A stretch of 43,747 nt of DNA from Verrucomicrobiota bacterium (GTDB lineage: Bacteria; Verrucomicrobiota; Verrucomicrobiia; Limisphaerales; UBA1096), in the NCBI GenBank assembly GCA_030747605.1, contig JASLKL010000003.1:1-43747 (forward strand), in the 5' to 3' direction. Positions within the stretch are counted from its first letter, which is position 1. Each line of letters opens with the position of its first letter. The position numbers were made by a program, and so were the translations under genes. Below the pieces are notes generated by a model. It saw only the letters and a program-made list of their open reading frames with translations, searched no databases and was not told the DNA's origin. Positions 8,692 through 18,822 of the stretch are shown one piece after another.

Positions 8692-10227
8692 CTATTCGTT
8701 GTCATCTTCAATAGCTTCAGGATCACCAACAAGAATTACTGAGGCTGCCTCACTAGGCTTGGCTTCAAAAAGCACGCTCTCTGGACCCCAACCTGACCAA
8801 CCCTGAATACCTGGAGCATCCAAATCACTATCTATCACCGCAACACCCAAGCCAAATGATACATTTTCTTCAAGAGTCGATACTCCAACTGTTTCCGGCG
8901 CAAACCAAAACTCATAAACGGTCGTGCCAGTAGCAGGATTACCGTTGGCAGGGTCGATCGTTTTTCGGTTTCGGCGTATTACAACATCAAACTCAGCGTC
9001 ACCTTTGATTTGCTCCGCATATCCAATTGGCGGAACAAACCCTGGGGTTGAAAGCATTTTTTTATTATAGGCAAGATCGTTTACCAACTTCCAGTCTGGG
9101 TCTTTCAAGAACACGTCATAAGATAATGCAAAAACAAACTCTCCTAATACTTCATTGCGATCAGCATTAGTAAATAAAATCTTAACAGCGTCACCCTCAT
9201 CAGCAGATTTACCAAAATGGACATGTTGATCATCCTCAACCACCAAAGTAAGCTGTAGCCCTAAAACGTTCCATCCAATCCCTAACTTAATATTGTGATC
9301 CTTTTCTCCCTCCCATTTGCCTTCACCAAATTCGGCAAATTGAGAATATGTAGTCTCACCTGCGATGTAATTAGCCTCACCTCGCTGATCCTCGTCAACT
9401 ATTTCAAAACCAGGATTAGCGACCATTTCGCTTGCCAACCATTCACTAGGAATCCCATCAAGACTGCCATTAACCGGTTTAGCTTCATAATAATCATAAT
9501 GAAGATCAATTCGGTTTATATTTTTGGGTGGCGGCTGTACATAAGGCATCAACCGATAAAACCGTTGTCTGTACTTACTAGTGTTGGTTTCCTTAAAAAC
9601 TAATGTATCAGACGTGAAATCCAAAATCTTTCTCACGCGCCAGTCGATTAAGTTCTCCGAAGAAAGAATTTGAAACTGCCTAGGCTCGATCTTCATTTTC
9701 TTATTTAGAAAGCCATACCAGCCTGGGGCCAAAGCCGTAGCCTCCATTATAAAATGATTGTCCAAATCAAAACGAATGATGCCGTAATAGCTTTTCAGTA
9801 AATCAGCAACATTCGTATGTCCAAAAAATGCTACGCCATCCATGGCAGTCTCGCCTGCTTTGTCTTTTGCATTTATATCCGCGCCGTGAACCAGTAACAA
9901 TTTGACAATGTCAACAAACCCTCCTACGGCGGCATGGTGCAGTGCTGTAGCTTTGTCAAAATCACGATGCCGAACATTCGCCCCAGCATCAACAAGGAGT
10001 TGAGCAATCTCTAGGTTACCATACTCAGCAGCATAGTGCATGGCGGTTTTACCAGTCCAATCATCAATGGTTTCAACATCAGTCCCGGCTGCTATGTGGG
10101 CCTTAACGGTGTTAACATCATTACGCCAACTTGCCGCCGCCCATAGAGGTAGCTCTGGAGCAGCCTGAACAGAAGCTGCCCAAAAAATCAGGAGACTAAT
10201 TAAAATACGACTAAGATTCCCTAACAT
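8692..10227 (-). CDS. Secreted ankyrin-repeat protein with C-terminal CBM9/DOMON-like domain
   Basis: Ankyrin repeats (TGKTAMHYAAEYGNLEIAQLLVDAGANVRHRDFDKATALHHAAVGGFVDIVKLLLVHGADINAKDKAGETAMD), then FYRLMPY motif and a C-terminal beta-rich region ending FGLGVAVIDSDLDAPGIQGWSGWGPESVL. Start chosen at MLGNLSRILISLLIFWAASVQA (signal peptide); the track ORF extends to 10323. Confidence 0.75.
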   Translation of the reverse strand: MLGNLSRILISLLIFWAASVQAAPELPLWAAASWRNDVNTVKAHIAAGTDVETIDDWTGKTAMHYAAEYGNLEIAQLLVDAGANVRHRDFDKATALHHAAVGGFVDIVKLLLVHGADINAKDKAGETAMDGVAFFGHTNVADLLKSYYGIIRFDLDNHFIMEATALAPGWYGFLNKKMKIEPRQFQILSSENLIDWRVRKILDFTSDTLVFKETNTSKYRQRFYRLMPYVQPPPKNINRIDLHYDYYEAKPVNGSLDGIPSEWLASEMVANPGFEIVDEDQRGEANYIAGETTYSQFAEFGEGKWEGEKDHNIKLGIGWNVLGLQLTLVVEDDQHVHFGKSADEGDAVKILFTNADRNEVLGEFVFALSYDVFLKDPDWKLVNDLAYNKKMLSTPGFVPPIGYAEQIKGDAEFDVVIRRNRKTIDPANGNPATGTTVYEFWFAPETVGVSTLEENVSFGLGVAVIDSDLDAPGIQGWSGWGPESVLFEAKPSEAASVILVGDPEAIEDDNE

Positions 10228-10343
10228 TGACCGCGCACCATTTATACAGACTTTAACTACTCGACCAGCGAAATCGCCCAATTCGCAGGCCTTGCACCAG
10301 CTCCAAGCTTGGCTTACGTTCAATCAATTAGATTTTCAATCCC

Positions 10344-10901
10344 ATGAAAAACCCAATACTTTCGAGCATTTTCCTAGGCTTTATTCTTGGCAGTTTCTAT
10401 CCATCTGCATTTGGACAAACAGACAAAAGCATAAATTCCGACGGACTAAACTTAACACCAATACTCAAAAGGCTAGACCAAGTAGTAGAAAGATTAACAA
10501 ACGTTTCCGAGGATTTGGCTAAGTTTCAAAAAAGCAGCAAGAACAATGCTAAGGATCAATCAATTAAGTCGATCTTTAAGCAACTGGAAAAACTTAACGA
10601 GTCTACTAAGGGGCTATCGATTCAGATTTCTAATCAAACAAATTTAACTCGAGAACAGGCCGACGCCTCAACTACTACAACAGAACTTCTAAAGAAATTA
10701 GTGGCCCAACAAACAATCGCTATCGAAAAAAGCAATAAGCCAATAACTCTAATTAAATGGGAGTACAAATCGATTTTTGGCGATAGCCGTGTAGCACTCG
10801 AGGAGGAAATGAACACCTTTGGCAAGACGGGTTGGGAATTTTTCAACATTACTTCGTTCGGTCGTGGCAGCGCAGCCTTCGCCCGTCGCCCAATAAAATA
10901 A
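10344..10901 (+). CDS. Exported coiled-coil protein with C-terminal DUF4177-like domain
   Basis: ORF 185 aa; signal peptide MKNPILSSIFLGFILGSFYPSAFGQ, then Lys/Gln-rich helical region, then IKWEYKSIFGD...EEEMNTFGKTGWEFFNITSFGRGSAAFARRP (WEYK...GWE pattern). Confidence 0.65.
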   Translation: MKNPILSSIFLGFILGSFYPSAFGQTDKSINSDGLNLTPILKRLDQVVERLTNVSEDLAKFQKSSKNNAKDQSIKSIFKQLEKLNESTKGLSIQISNQTNLTREQADASTTTTELLKKLVAQQTIAIEKSNKPITLIKWEYKSIFGDSRVALEEEMNTFGKTGWEFFNITSFGRGSAAFARRPIK

Positions 10902-10980
10902 ATCAGTATCATACTCTAGCTTCACTAATCGGTGATTGACCCAAGCTGCCTAAGATCGTTCACTACCCCTCTTTTCTAAT

Positions 10981-12033
10981 ATGCCAGAACCTACTCCAAT
11001 ATTGGATAGCCAAAAAAACAAAAACACCTCAAGTAAACCGACCGATGATGACGTCGCGGTAATTGATGAATTGCGCTCTACCTACGAGAGCATGAAGGCT
11101 GAAATGGCCAAAGTTATCGTTGGCCAAGATGAAGTTGTTGAAAATCTTCTAATTACAATTCTTTCTCGAGGTCATGCCCTGCTCATGGGCGTGCCGGGCT
11201 TAGCCAAAACACTCATGGTTAACTCACTATCAAAAGTGATGTCACTTGACTTTAACCGGATCCAGTTTACTCCCGACCTTATGCCGTCTGATATCACTGG
11301 CACAGATATCCTGCAGGATACAGCTGAAGGCCGAAGAGAATTCGAATTCGTCAAAGGACCAATCTTCGCCAATATCATTTTGGCTGACGAAATAAACCGC
11401 ACGCCCCCCAAAACACAGTCGGCATTGCTTGAAGCTATGCAGGAACATCACGTAACCGTCTCAGGGCGTATTTTATCACTTCCAGAACCGTTCTTCGTGC
11501 TTGCTACTCAGAATCCAATCGAACAAGAAGGCACCTACTCACTTCCAGAAGCTCAACTCGACAGGTTTATGTTTTTTGTTGAAGTGAAATACCCCAACCG
11601 CAATGAGGAATTGCGAATAGCTCGCGAGACCACTGGAGTCGCCTCTCAAACTATTGAGCCCAAAGTAACCGGCGAACAAATTCTTAAATATCAAAAACTA
11701 GTCGAACGAGTACCTGTTCCCGACCATATATATGATATGGCAGTTGACATAGTTCGAGCCACACGGCCTGCATCTAGTGATGCACCTGATTTTTGTAAAA
11801 AACTTGTATCTTGGGGAGCCGGCCCGCGCGCAGTACAATACCTAATACGCGGTTCCAAAGCTCGTGCCGTCTTACATGGCAGCTACCTTGTAAGGCAGGA
11901 AGATCTAGAGGCTGTCGCTCACCCTGTTTTGAGACATCGTATTATAACAAATTTCCAAGCACAGGCCGAGGGCACCGACAGTACCGTCATTGTCGAAAAG
12001 TTGCTCGATCAATTTCGCAACGCCAGTGCCTGA
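10981..12033 (+). CDS. MoxR family AAA+ ATPase
   Basis: ORF 350 aa; VIVGQDEVVENLLITILSRGHALLMGVPGLAKTLMVNSL, FTPDLMPSDITGTDI, FANIILADEINRTPPKTQSALLEAMQEHHVTV, LATQNPIEQEGTYSLPEAQLDRFMF. Confidence 0.95.
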   Translation: MPEPTPILDSQKNKNTSSKPTDDDVAVIDELRSTYESMKAEMAKVIVGQDEVVENLLITILSRGHALLMGVPGLAKTLMVNSLSKVMSLDFNRIQFTPDLMPSDITGTDILQDTAEGRREFEFVKGPIFANIILADEINRTPPKTQSALLEAMQEHHVTVSGRILSLPEPFFVLATQNPIEQEGTYSLPEAQLDRFMFFVEVKYPNRNEELRIARETTGVASQTIEPKVTGEQILKYQKLVERVPVPDHIYDMAVDIVRATRPASSDAPDFCKKLVSWGAGPRAVQYLIRGSKARAVLHGSYLVRQEDLEAVAHPVLRHRIITNFQAQAEGTDSTVIVEKLLDQFRNASA

Positions 12034-12931
12034 GGAGAAAGAGCAACCACTGATTGAAGCCGACGTTGTCGGTAGACTTATAGGGCAACCACTACTTGCA
12101 CGATTCCCTATGGAAGGAACGGTATCTGGGCATCATCGAAGCCCACACCGTGGATCGAGTGTTGAATTTGCTGAATACCGTAACTACGTACCTGGGGATG
12201 ATATCCGAAGACTTGACTGGCGCGTATTTGCTCGAACAGACCGCTACTATCTGAAAGAGTTCGAAGCTGAAACAAACCTTCGATGTTACATTGTGCTAGA
12301 TTGTAGTGGGTCAATGGGATTTAAAGGCGGTCATGGCATGCGCTTCGATTATGCTAAAAGACTTGCCGCAACACTAAGCTATCTTGTTATAAATCAAGGT
12401 GATGCTGCAGGGTTAGTGCACGTTAATGCAAAAGACAACAACGAAATCCCACCTCGTAGAAATGCATCCCATTTACAGCTAATACTTGACTCACTTAATC
12501 AGGCTCGCCCCAAAGGAGAAACCAAACTCATCCCGTTGCTTCATGAACTAGCAGAGAAAGCTCGTCGACGTGCACTAGTAATCATTCTGTCCGATTGCTT
12601 TTGCGACGGAACTGAACTGCGCGATGCACTCCAGCATCTTCGATTCCAAAAACACGACCTAGCTTTGTTCCATTTACTAGACCCATTGGAATTAGATTTC
12701 ACTTTCGACCGACCAGTGCGTTTTGTGGACATGGAAGGTTCACAATCCATAGTTACTGAACCGGCTACTATTCGTGCAGAATACCAGTTACAGCTCACCC
12801 AGTTTCTCAAAAAACTGCAGGCTGACTGTCATGAGTTCAACGCAGACTACCGTCGAATCACCACTGATCAACCTTACGACAAGGTGCTCGCAGATTTCTT
12901 GAATGAACGTGCTAAACGCAGCAAAAGTTAA
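12026..12931 (+). CDS. DUF58 domain-containing protein
   Basis: HRGSSVEFAEYRNYVPGDDIRRLDWRVFARTDRYYLKEFEAETNLRCYIVLDCSGSMGF is diagnostic of DUF58. The track start (TTG 11990) overlaps moxR by 44 nt; GTG 12026 is an alternative with 8-nt overlap. Confidence 0.92.
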   Translation: MPEEKEQPLIEADVVGRLIGQPLLARFPMEGTVSGHHRSPHRGSSVEFAEYRNYVPGDDIRRLDWRVFARTDRYYLKEFEAETNLRCYIVLDCSGSMGFKGGHGMRFDYAKRLAATLSYLVINQGDAAGLVHVNAKDNNEIPPRRNASHLQLILDSLNQARPKGETKLIPLLHELAEKARRRALVIILSDCFCDGTELRDALQHLRFQKHDLALFHLLDPLELDFTFDRPVRFVDMEGSQSIVTEPATIRAEYQLQLTQFLKKLQADCHEFNADYRRITTDQPYDKVLADFLNERAKRSKS

Positions 12932-12934
12932 ACC

Positions 12935-14920
12935 ATGAGTTTCATTCAAGAGAACATACTTTTGGGGCTGCCACTCATCCTGCTTCCGGTAATTATTCAC
13001 CTGATAAACCGCATGCGGCACAAACCCAGAAAGTGGGCTGCAATGCAGTTCCTTTTTGCAGCAACTCGCAGCTCTACAAGCCATTCTAAAATCAAAAACT
13101 GGCTAATTCTTGCGATGCGTATACTTGCAGTACTAATGCTATTGCTATTCCTCTCTCGCCCACTAGTGGGCGGATGGATGGGGTGGGCATTTGGAGGCGC
13201 TCCTGATGTTATCATGCTGTTGGTTGACCGATCCGCTAGTATGGAATCGCGCATCTCTGGCACCAATAAATCACGACGCGAATACGCAATCGAAATGATT
13301 GTAGATGCCGCCGAAAAATTTGAAAATAAAAGTCACATAGTCCTAATTGACAGCGCGACTCGGAAACCTCAGGACATTGCCAACGCTTCTTCGATACTCG
13401 AACTGCCTGACACACAGCCCTCCGACACCGCAGCAGATATACCTGCTATGCTCCAGAGTGCACTTGCCTGGCTTATCGACAATCAAGCTGGAATAGCAGA
13501 AATCTGGATAGCCTCCGACCTACAAGATACCAACTGGATGCCTGACGACTCACGCTGGGAAACCCTTATAGAATCTCTTAATTCGCTTAAACAAGAAGTT
13601 AGAATTCGCCTACTAGCCACTACACAGGACTCACCAGTGAATGCCTCTATTTCGGTCACTGAACTTGCCCGCATGCAATCCAGTGAAATTGGAGAAGTCC
13701 GTCTTGCAGTCGACATCAAACGCACAAAGATCAACAATGGCATTGAACCTATTAAACAAACAATCAACGGTGTAACCACCGAAATAGAAGCTAAAGTCAA
13801 CGGACAAGCCACACGCTGGCGTCATCGCATTGAAGTAGGCAACCAATCAGGCGGATGGGGAAAACTCGAACTATCTGCTGACGGCAATCCCCAAGACAAT
13901 ATAACCTATTACCGATACAGTGATGATCATCCAATGGAAGGGCTAGTCATAACTGAAAGTCAGCTGAGCCCTCTATGGCAAGCTGCCGCTTCGGCCGTCA
14001 ACAACTCTGGCAGAAATCCTGCCAAGATTTTGTCTCCAATCGAATTCTCCAAGTCGGATCTACGTAATTCCACACTCGTCATCTGGCATGCTCCACTTCC
14101 TGAAGGCGATGCCTCAAGTGCACTTCGTGAGTTTATTAACGAAGGCGGACGACTGGTTTTCTTTCCAACGGGAGAGGCGACTACAGTACGATTTGTTGGG
14201 CTGGGCTGGGGAGAAAAGGAAACTGCTGAAAAAGATCCATTCAAGATCGGACGCTGGGACGAGGATCAAGGCCCTCTTGCTAATACGGATGAAGGTTTGT
14301 TGCTCCCTCTAAACCAACTAACTGTAAAGCAACGACAACAGGTTATTGGCCAAGCAGCAGTGCTCGCAGCTTTTAACGACGGCCAAGCATTTCTGGTACG
14401 CCAAACTATTGGCCAAGGAGAAGTTTATTTTTGCTCTACTCTCCCCCTACTCACTTGGTCAGATCTCGGGGATGGCATGGTGGTAGTACCCATGCTTCAG
14501 CGACTATTAGCCGCTGGTAGTAGCCGATTCCAACGAAACTTCATTAGTGAAACAGGCAGAGTCAGCGCTGGAGATCTGCAACTTGAGTGGACTTCAGTTG
14601 AAACTGGCCAGCGTGGCAATTTGCAGACTGAAGCAGGCGTATATCGATCCGCTGATCGTTGGTTAGTTGTCAATCGACCTGCAAATGAAAATGAGTTTGA
14701 ACGAGTAGAGGACGAGGCAGTCGCTGCGCTATTCAGCGGCCTAACATTTCGACTCTTTCAAGCTCAACGTGACAACACTTCTTTACAAAGTGAAATATGG
14801 GATAAATTCCTTATATTAATGCTAATAGCATTGCTCGTCGAAGCTTGGTTAATATGCCCCAAGGTCAGCCTCGAATCGGATGAAACAACGCCAGAACCCT
14901 TACCGAACACCGCATCATGA
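12935..14920 (+). CDS. BatA-like N-terminal membrane domain protein with vWA-like region
   Basis: ORF 661 aa; MSFIQENILLGLPLILLPVIIHLINRMRHKPRKWAAMQFL (BatA N-terminal domain), LLVDRSASMESR (DxSxS), C-terminal TM. Confidence 0.87.
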   Translation: MSFIQENILLGLPLILLPVIIHLINRMRHKPRKWAAMQFLFAATRSSTSHSKIKNWLILAMRILAVLMLLLFLSRPLVGGWMGWAFGGAPDVIMLLVDRSASMESRISGTNKSRREYAIEMIVDAAEKFENKSHIVLIDSATRKPQDIANASSILELPDTQPSDTAADIPAMLQSALAWLIDNQAGIAEIWIASDLQDTNWMPDDSRWETLIESLNSLKQEVRIRLLATTQDSPVNASISVTELARMQSSEIGEVRLAVDIKRTKINNGIEPIKQTINGVTTEIEAKVNGQATRWRHRIEVGNQSGGWGKLELSADGNPQDNITYYRYSDDHPMEGLVITESQLSPLWQAAASAVNNSGRNPAKILSPIEFSKSDLRNSTLVIWHAPLPEGDASSALREFINEGGRLVFFPTGEATTVRFVGLGWGEKETAEKDPFKIGRWDEDQGPLANTDEGLLLPLNQLTVKQRQQVIGQAAVLAAFNDGQAFLVRQTIGQGEVYFCSTLPLLTWSDLGDGMVVVPMLQRLLAAGSSRFQRNFISETGRVSAGDLQLEWTSVETGQRGNLQTEAGVYRSADRWLVVNRPANENEFERVEDEAVAALFSGLTFRLFQAQRDNTSLQSEIWDKFLILMLIALLVEAWLICPKVSLESDETTPEPLPNTAS

Positions 14921-17127
14921 GTCACTGGTCTTTAACCACCTCAACTTTTGGCATCCTTACATGTATAGGTGTAGTTGTATTGTCGGGTTGGCTTGGCTGG
15001 AGTATATGGAACCGAAACGGCCGCCGTCGCAAAGTAGCAATACTGGAATTACTACGCACCATCGCAGTTATACTGCTAGCGTTCACACTTTTGGAACCAG
15101 AGTTTATCCGCCGTATCATACGAACTGAACAACCACAGATTTCAATCCTAAATGATTATTCTGGGAGTATGTTCACTCGCGATATCGTAAGCACTAATGA
15201 GATTATCAGTCGAAAGAAATGGCTGGATTATCAAAATAAAAGTGAGTATTGGAAACAACTCGAAGACAGTAGTGATGTAAAAGTGGATATTAATTCGTTT
15301 GCATCGCAGACGAACCCTTCCCCTACAAATACATTGGCCAAATCGGAGGAAATCGGCACCGATCTTAACGCCATCCTAAGTTCTGAACTTGATCAGAAAA
15401 AAAACCTGAAGGCTGTGTTGTTACTTTCAGACGGCGACTGGAATCTCGGCCCATCACCAATCAGTGTAGCCACGAGATATCGCGACAGAGAAATTCCTAT
15501 TTATAGCATAGTCACCGGCCAGGACCAACCAATTGCCGATCTCTCTATGGAAGAAGTCACGGCACCTGCTTATGGCTTATTTGGAGAACAGATTTCAATC
15601 CCATATACAATACAAAGTCATCTAGCACGCGATGTTTCAACCGAAGTCCGGCTTATGAACGGGAAAGAAATACTAACCTCAAAAAAAATCACTCTGCCTG
15701 CAAAAAACAGTTTTCGAGATTCGATTATGTGGTACCCCAATGAAGTTGGAGAATTCGATTTAAAACTGGAATTTCCAGTTGAAAAAGATGAGGCATTAAA
15801 AGACAATAATTCAGCAAAATTTAATATCGGTGTACGTGTTGTAAAACTTAACATTTTAGTTGTAGATTCCCAGCCTCGTTGGGAATATCGATTTCTTCGA
15901 AATGCCTTGGCCCGTGATCCTGGAGTAGATCTACACTGCGTTCTGCTTCATCCTAAAATCCCACCTGGAGGTGGGCGAGATTACCTATCTTCCTTTCCCG
16001 GCTCACGAGAAATGCTATCTCGCTACGATGTGATTTTCATGGGCGACGTAGGCGTTGGAGAAAATCAGTTAAGCAAGAAAGACACTGAACTAATAAAAGG
16101 GCTTGTTGAACAACAAGGAAGCGGCCTCATTTTCATGCCAGGCAGACGCGGTAATCATCTCTCGCTCATGAATAGCGAACTTAAGGATCTTATGCCGGTG
16201 GTGCTTAACGAAGACAAACCAAAAGGTATAGGTATGAATAACGAATCAGTGTTGACGCTATCAACCCTTGGCCGCAGGCACCTACTTACTCGATTTGATG
16301 CTGATGAAATAACGAATGACCAAATATGGAAAATGCTCCCAGGTTTTTACTGGTCCGCTGCTGTCACTAAAAGCCGCCCTGGGACTGAAGTACTTGCTGT
16401 TCACTCCGAATTACGCAACCAGTTCGGCCGCATACCACTTCTAGCCATCCGAAATGCTGGCCTAGGCAAAGTTTTGTTCATGGGAACCGACAGCGCATGG
16501 CGTTGGCGTCGAGGCGTAGAGGATAAATTTCACTATCGTTTTTGGAGTCAGGTCGCTCGATGGATGGCACACAAACGGCATCTAGCTGAAAAGGAAGGAA
16601 TTCGACTGAGTTTCTCCCCGGAAACCCCCAAAGTTGGTGATCGTATTTTCCTGCAAGCGACCATTTTAGACGCAGCAGGCTTTCCCCTAGAAGGCGGAGA
16701 TGTTCAAGGGGAGTTCCTCTATCCTCAAGGAGTCGACGAATCGCTAAAGCTAAACGAGATCGACGGGGGCTGGGGTGTTTACATTACTGAATTTTCTGCA
16801 AAAGAAGGCGGTGTTTACGAAATCAAAATTGAAGCTCCTGATCAAGATCGCAAATTAGAAACTAAGATTACAGTCTCCATGCCTAAACGCGAAAAACTTG
16901 GTCGCCCTGTTAACCGCTCCATACTCACTGAAATTGCATCAATCACTGGCGGAGAAAGCGCTAATATAAACGATCTAGAAGAGATAATAGAAAAAATATC
17001 AGTGCTCCCAGAACCCAACCCAGTAGAACTTCGCACACTCCTATGGAGCAACCCATGGTGGGGTGGATTTATCCTCCTCCTTCTCGTCACCTACTGGACA
17101 GGCCGCAAACTTGTTGGTTTGGTATAA
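14917..17127 (+). CDS. Membrane protein with vWA-like and glutamine-amidotransferase-like regions
   Basis: ORF 736 aa, overlapping the previous gene by 4 nt (ATGA). Two N-terminal TMs, ILNDYSGSMFTRD, LNILVVDSQPRWEYRFLRNALARDPGV, LFMGTDSAWRWRRGVEDKFHYRFWSQVARWMA, C-terminal TM. Confidence 0.8.
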   Translation: MSHWSLTTSTFGILTCIGVVVLSGWLGWSIWNRNGRRRKVAILELLRTIAVILLAFTLLEPEFIRRIIRTEQPQISILNDYSGSMFTRDIVSTNEIISRKKWLDYQNKSEYWKQLEDSSDVKVDINSFASQTNPSPTNTLAKSEEIGTDLNAILSSELDQKKNLKAVLLLSDGDWNLGPSPISVATRYRDREIPIYSIVTGQDQPIADLSMEEVTAPAYGLFGEQISIPYTIQSHLARDVSTEVRLMNGKEILTSKKITLPAKNSFRDSIMWYPNEVGEFDLKLEFPVEKDEALKDNNSAKFNIGVRVVKLNILVVDSQPRWEYRFLRNALARDPGVDLHCVLLHPKIPPGGGRDYLSSFPGSREMLSRYDVIFMGDVGVGENQLSKKDTELIKGLVEQQGSGLIFMPGRRGNHLSLMNSELKDLMPVVLNEDKPKGIGMNNESVLTLSTLGRRHLLTRFDADEITNDQIWKMLPGFYWSAAVTKSRPGTEVLAVHSELRNQFGRIPLLAIRNAGLGKVLFMGTDSAWRWRRGVEDKFHYRFWSQVARWMAHKRHLAEKEGIRLSFSPETPKVGDRIFLQATILDAAGFPLEGGDVQGEFLYPQGVDESLKLNEIDGGWGVYITEFSAKEGGVYEIKIEAPDQDRKLETKITVSMPKREKLGRPVNRSILTEIASITGGESANINDLEEIIEKISVLPEPNPVELRTLLWSNPWWGGFILLLLVTYWTGRKLVGLV

Positions 17128-17161
17128 TTAGATATCACTCGCGCCATCACTAACTTAGTTG

Positions 17162-17881
17162 CTACGGCTTGTCTTCTCGAAAGAGATCGATATTTATTTT
17201 ATTACCCGCAAGGAAACCTGCATGACCATCAAGATATACTAAATTAGCACCATTATTATGACGCTTAGCCGCGATACGTCGATCCATACTTAAACGTTTT
17301 CCGTATGGACCAAAAGGCAGATGGCTTGGGCGCCAAACATCATTCAACCAAGTGTTATTATTTGGGTCATTTAAACCAGTTATAACCGGACGCCATGACC
17401 CAGCTGAACTGTCCCCTACATAAATTGAATTGGAAGGCTCCTTAAAATTATTGATCTTGCTAGGACCAATCTGCTGATATCCCACCGTGTCGCGAGTGCT
17501 TCTGAATCGCCAAGCATTAACGGTATAGGTGATTACCTGAGGCTTCTGTCGCTTATTAGGCTTAGGAAAACTTGGACACCTAAAAATCTTAATATTTCGA
17601 TAATCCTTTTTTGTTCCACCTTCAGGCAAATATTTCATTAAAACCAAATACCATCTCTCTGCATCGCCTCGAGGAACCATATCATCATTATCATCTGCAT
17701 GTAGAATAGTCGCTAAGCCAACTTGCTTGAGATTATTCATACACAACGTGGCGCGTCCTTTTTCTTTTGCCTTTGCTAAAGCTGGCAATAAAAGCCCGGC
17801 AAGTATTGCGATTATTGCAATGACCACAAGAAGCTCAATCAGAGTAAAACCTTTAGTTAGTTGTTTACCAAAAAAGACCAT
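17162..17881 (-). CDS. Type II secretion G-like pseudopilin (H-X9-DG family), copy 1
   Basis: ORF 239 aa; [46 protein letters not shown] prepilin signal and [17 protein letters not shown]. Confidence 0.88.
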   Translation of the reverse strand: MVFFGKQLTKGFTLIELLVVIAIIAILAGLLLPALAKAKEKGRATLCMNNLKQVGLATILHADDNDDMVPRGDAERWYLVLMKYLPEGGTKKDYRNIKIFRCPSFPKPNKRQKPQVITYTVNAWRFRSTRDTVGYQQIGPSKINNFKEPSNSIYVGDSSAGSWRPVITGLNDPNNNTWLNDVWRPSHLPFGPYGKRLSMDRRIAAKRHNNGANLVYLDGHAGFLAGNKINIDLFREDKP

Positions 17882-17888
17882 CAGATTT

Positions 17889-18626
17889 TTACGGCTTCTT
17901 TTCTCGGAATAAATTTATATCAATCATCTTTGCCTTACGAAATCCTACATGCCCATCGAGATATAAAATATTAGATCCTTCACTATGCCGATCAGCTGCA
18001 ATACGACGTTCACTACTTAATCGCTTTCCACTAGCGCCATAAGGCAAATGATTAGGCGACCAAACATCGTTCAAATCAGTTCTCATATCTTGGAATCCGG
18101 TGATGATTGGCCGATTGATACCCGGATTTGTGACACCATCCTCATTATCCAATAAATAGGCAGAATCCGAAGGAGAAGTAAAATCTGTAATCTTGCTTAA
18201 CCCAATATGCTCGTAGCCGTAATTATCTTTAGTCGAACGAAATTTCCATGCATTCACAACATAAGTGATTATCTGCCTGCGATTCGGTGTTCGTTTTGGG
18301 ATAGGATAACTAGCGCACATAAAAATCTTTATATTACGAAAATCTCTTTCTGTTCCACCCTCGGGAATGTAAGGCATAAACTCAAACCACCAACGCTTCG
18401 CATTACCTCGAGGGATCATATCGTCCTTGTCATCTGCATGCATCAACATACCCAGCCCTACTTGCTTAAGATTATTCATACAAGAAGTAGCATGCGCTCT
18501 AGCCTTAGCTTTAGCTAAGGCAGGCAACAAAAGTCCAGCAAGGATAGCTATAATAGCAATTACTACCAAAAGCTCAATCAGTGTAAAACCTCGACTAATT
18601 TTTTTCTTATTCACTTCACAAATCAA
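17889..18626 (-). CDS. Type II secretion G-like pseudopilin (H-X9-DG family), copy 2
   Basis: ORF 245 aa; [46 protein letters not shown] and [17 protein letters not shown]; obvious paralog of the adjacent ORF. Start is TTG 18626 or GTG 18614. Confidence 0.88.
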   Translation of the reverse strand: MICEVNKKKISRGFTLIELLVVIAIIAILAGLLLPALAKAKARAHATSCMNNLKQVGLGMLMHADDKDDMIPRGNAKRWWFEFMPYIPEGGTERDFRNIKIFMCASYPIPKRTPNRRQIITYVVNAWKFRSTKDNYGYEHIGLSKITDFTSPSDSAYLLDNEDGVTNPGINRPIITGFQDMRTDLNDVWSPNHLPYGASGKRLSSERRIAADRHSEGSNILYLDGHVGFRKAKMIDINLFREKKP

Positions 18627-18687
18627 TCACGGGTGACAATAAATGCAAACGACCTAATTAAACAAATAAGGGGCCGCTACATAAATC

Positions 18688-18705
18688 AAAAGGGTTAACC
18701 GTTTT
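18688..18705. promoter_or_regulatory. Palindromic candidate operator upstream of the pseudopilin pair
   Basis: AAAAGGGTTAACCGTTTT: perfect GGTTAACC core and symmetric A4/T4 flanks with a single G/G asymmetry, about 60 bp upstream of the pseudopilin start. Confidence 0.3.
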
Positions 18706-18822
18706 TACTCCCACCACTATCAAAAGCAAGCCCCACTTAAACTGAGCAAAATATTAAAGTATTAATCAAATTATTATATAAGATCTTTGAAAATCATACC
18801 ATTTTTCCTAATGGAATTGGGA

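Noticed and set aside
12108-13846. Multiple minus-strand ORFs antisense to DUF58/BatA genes
   Set aside because: No recognisable domains; shadow ORFs of strongly coding plus-strand genes.
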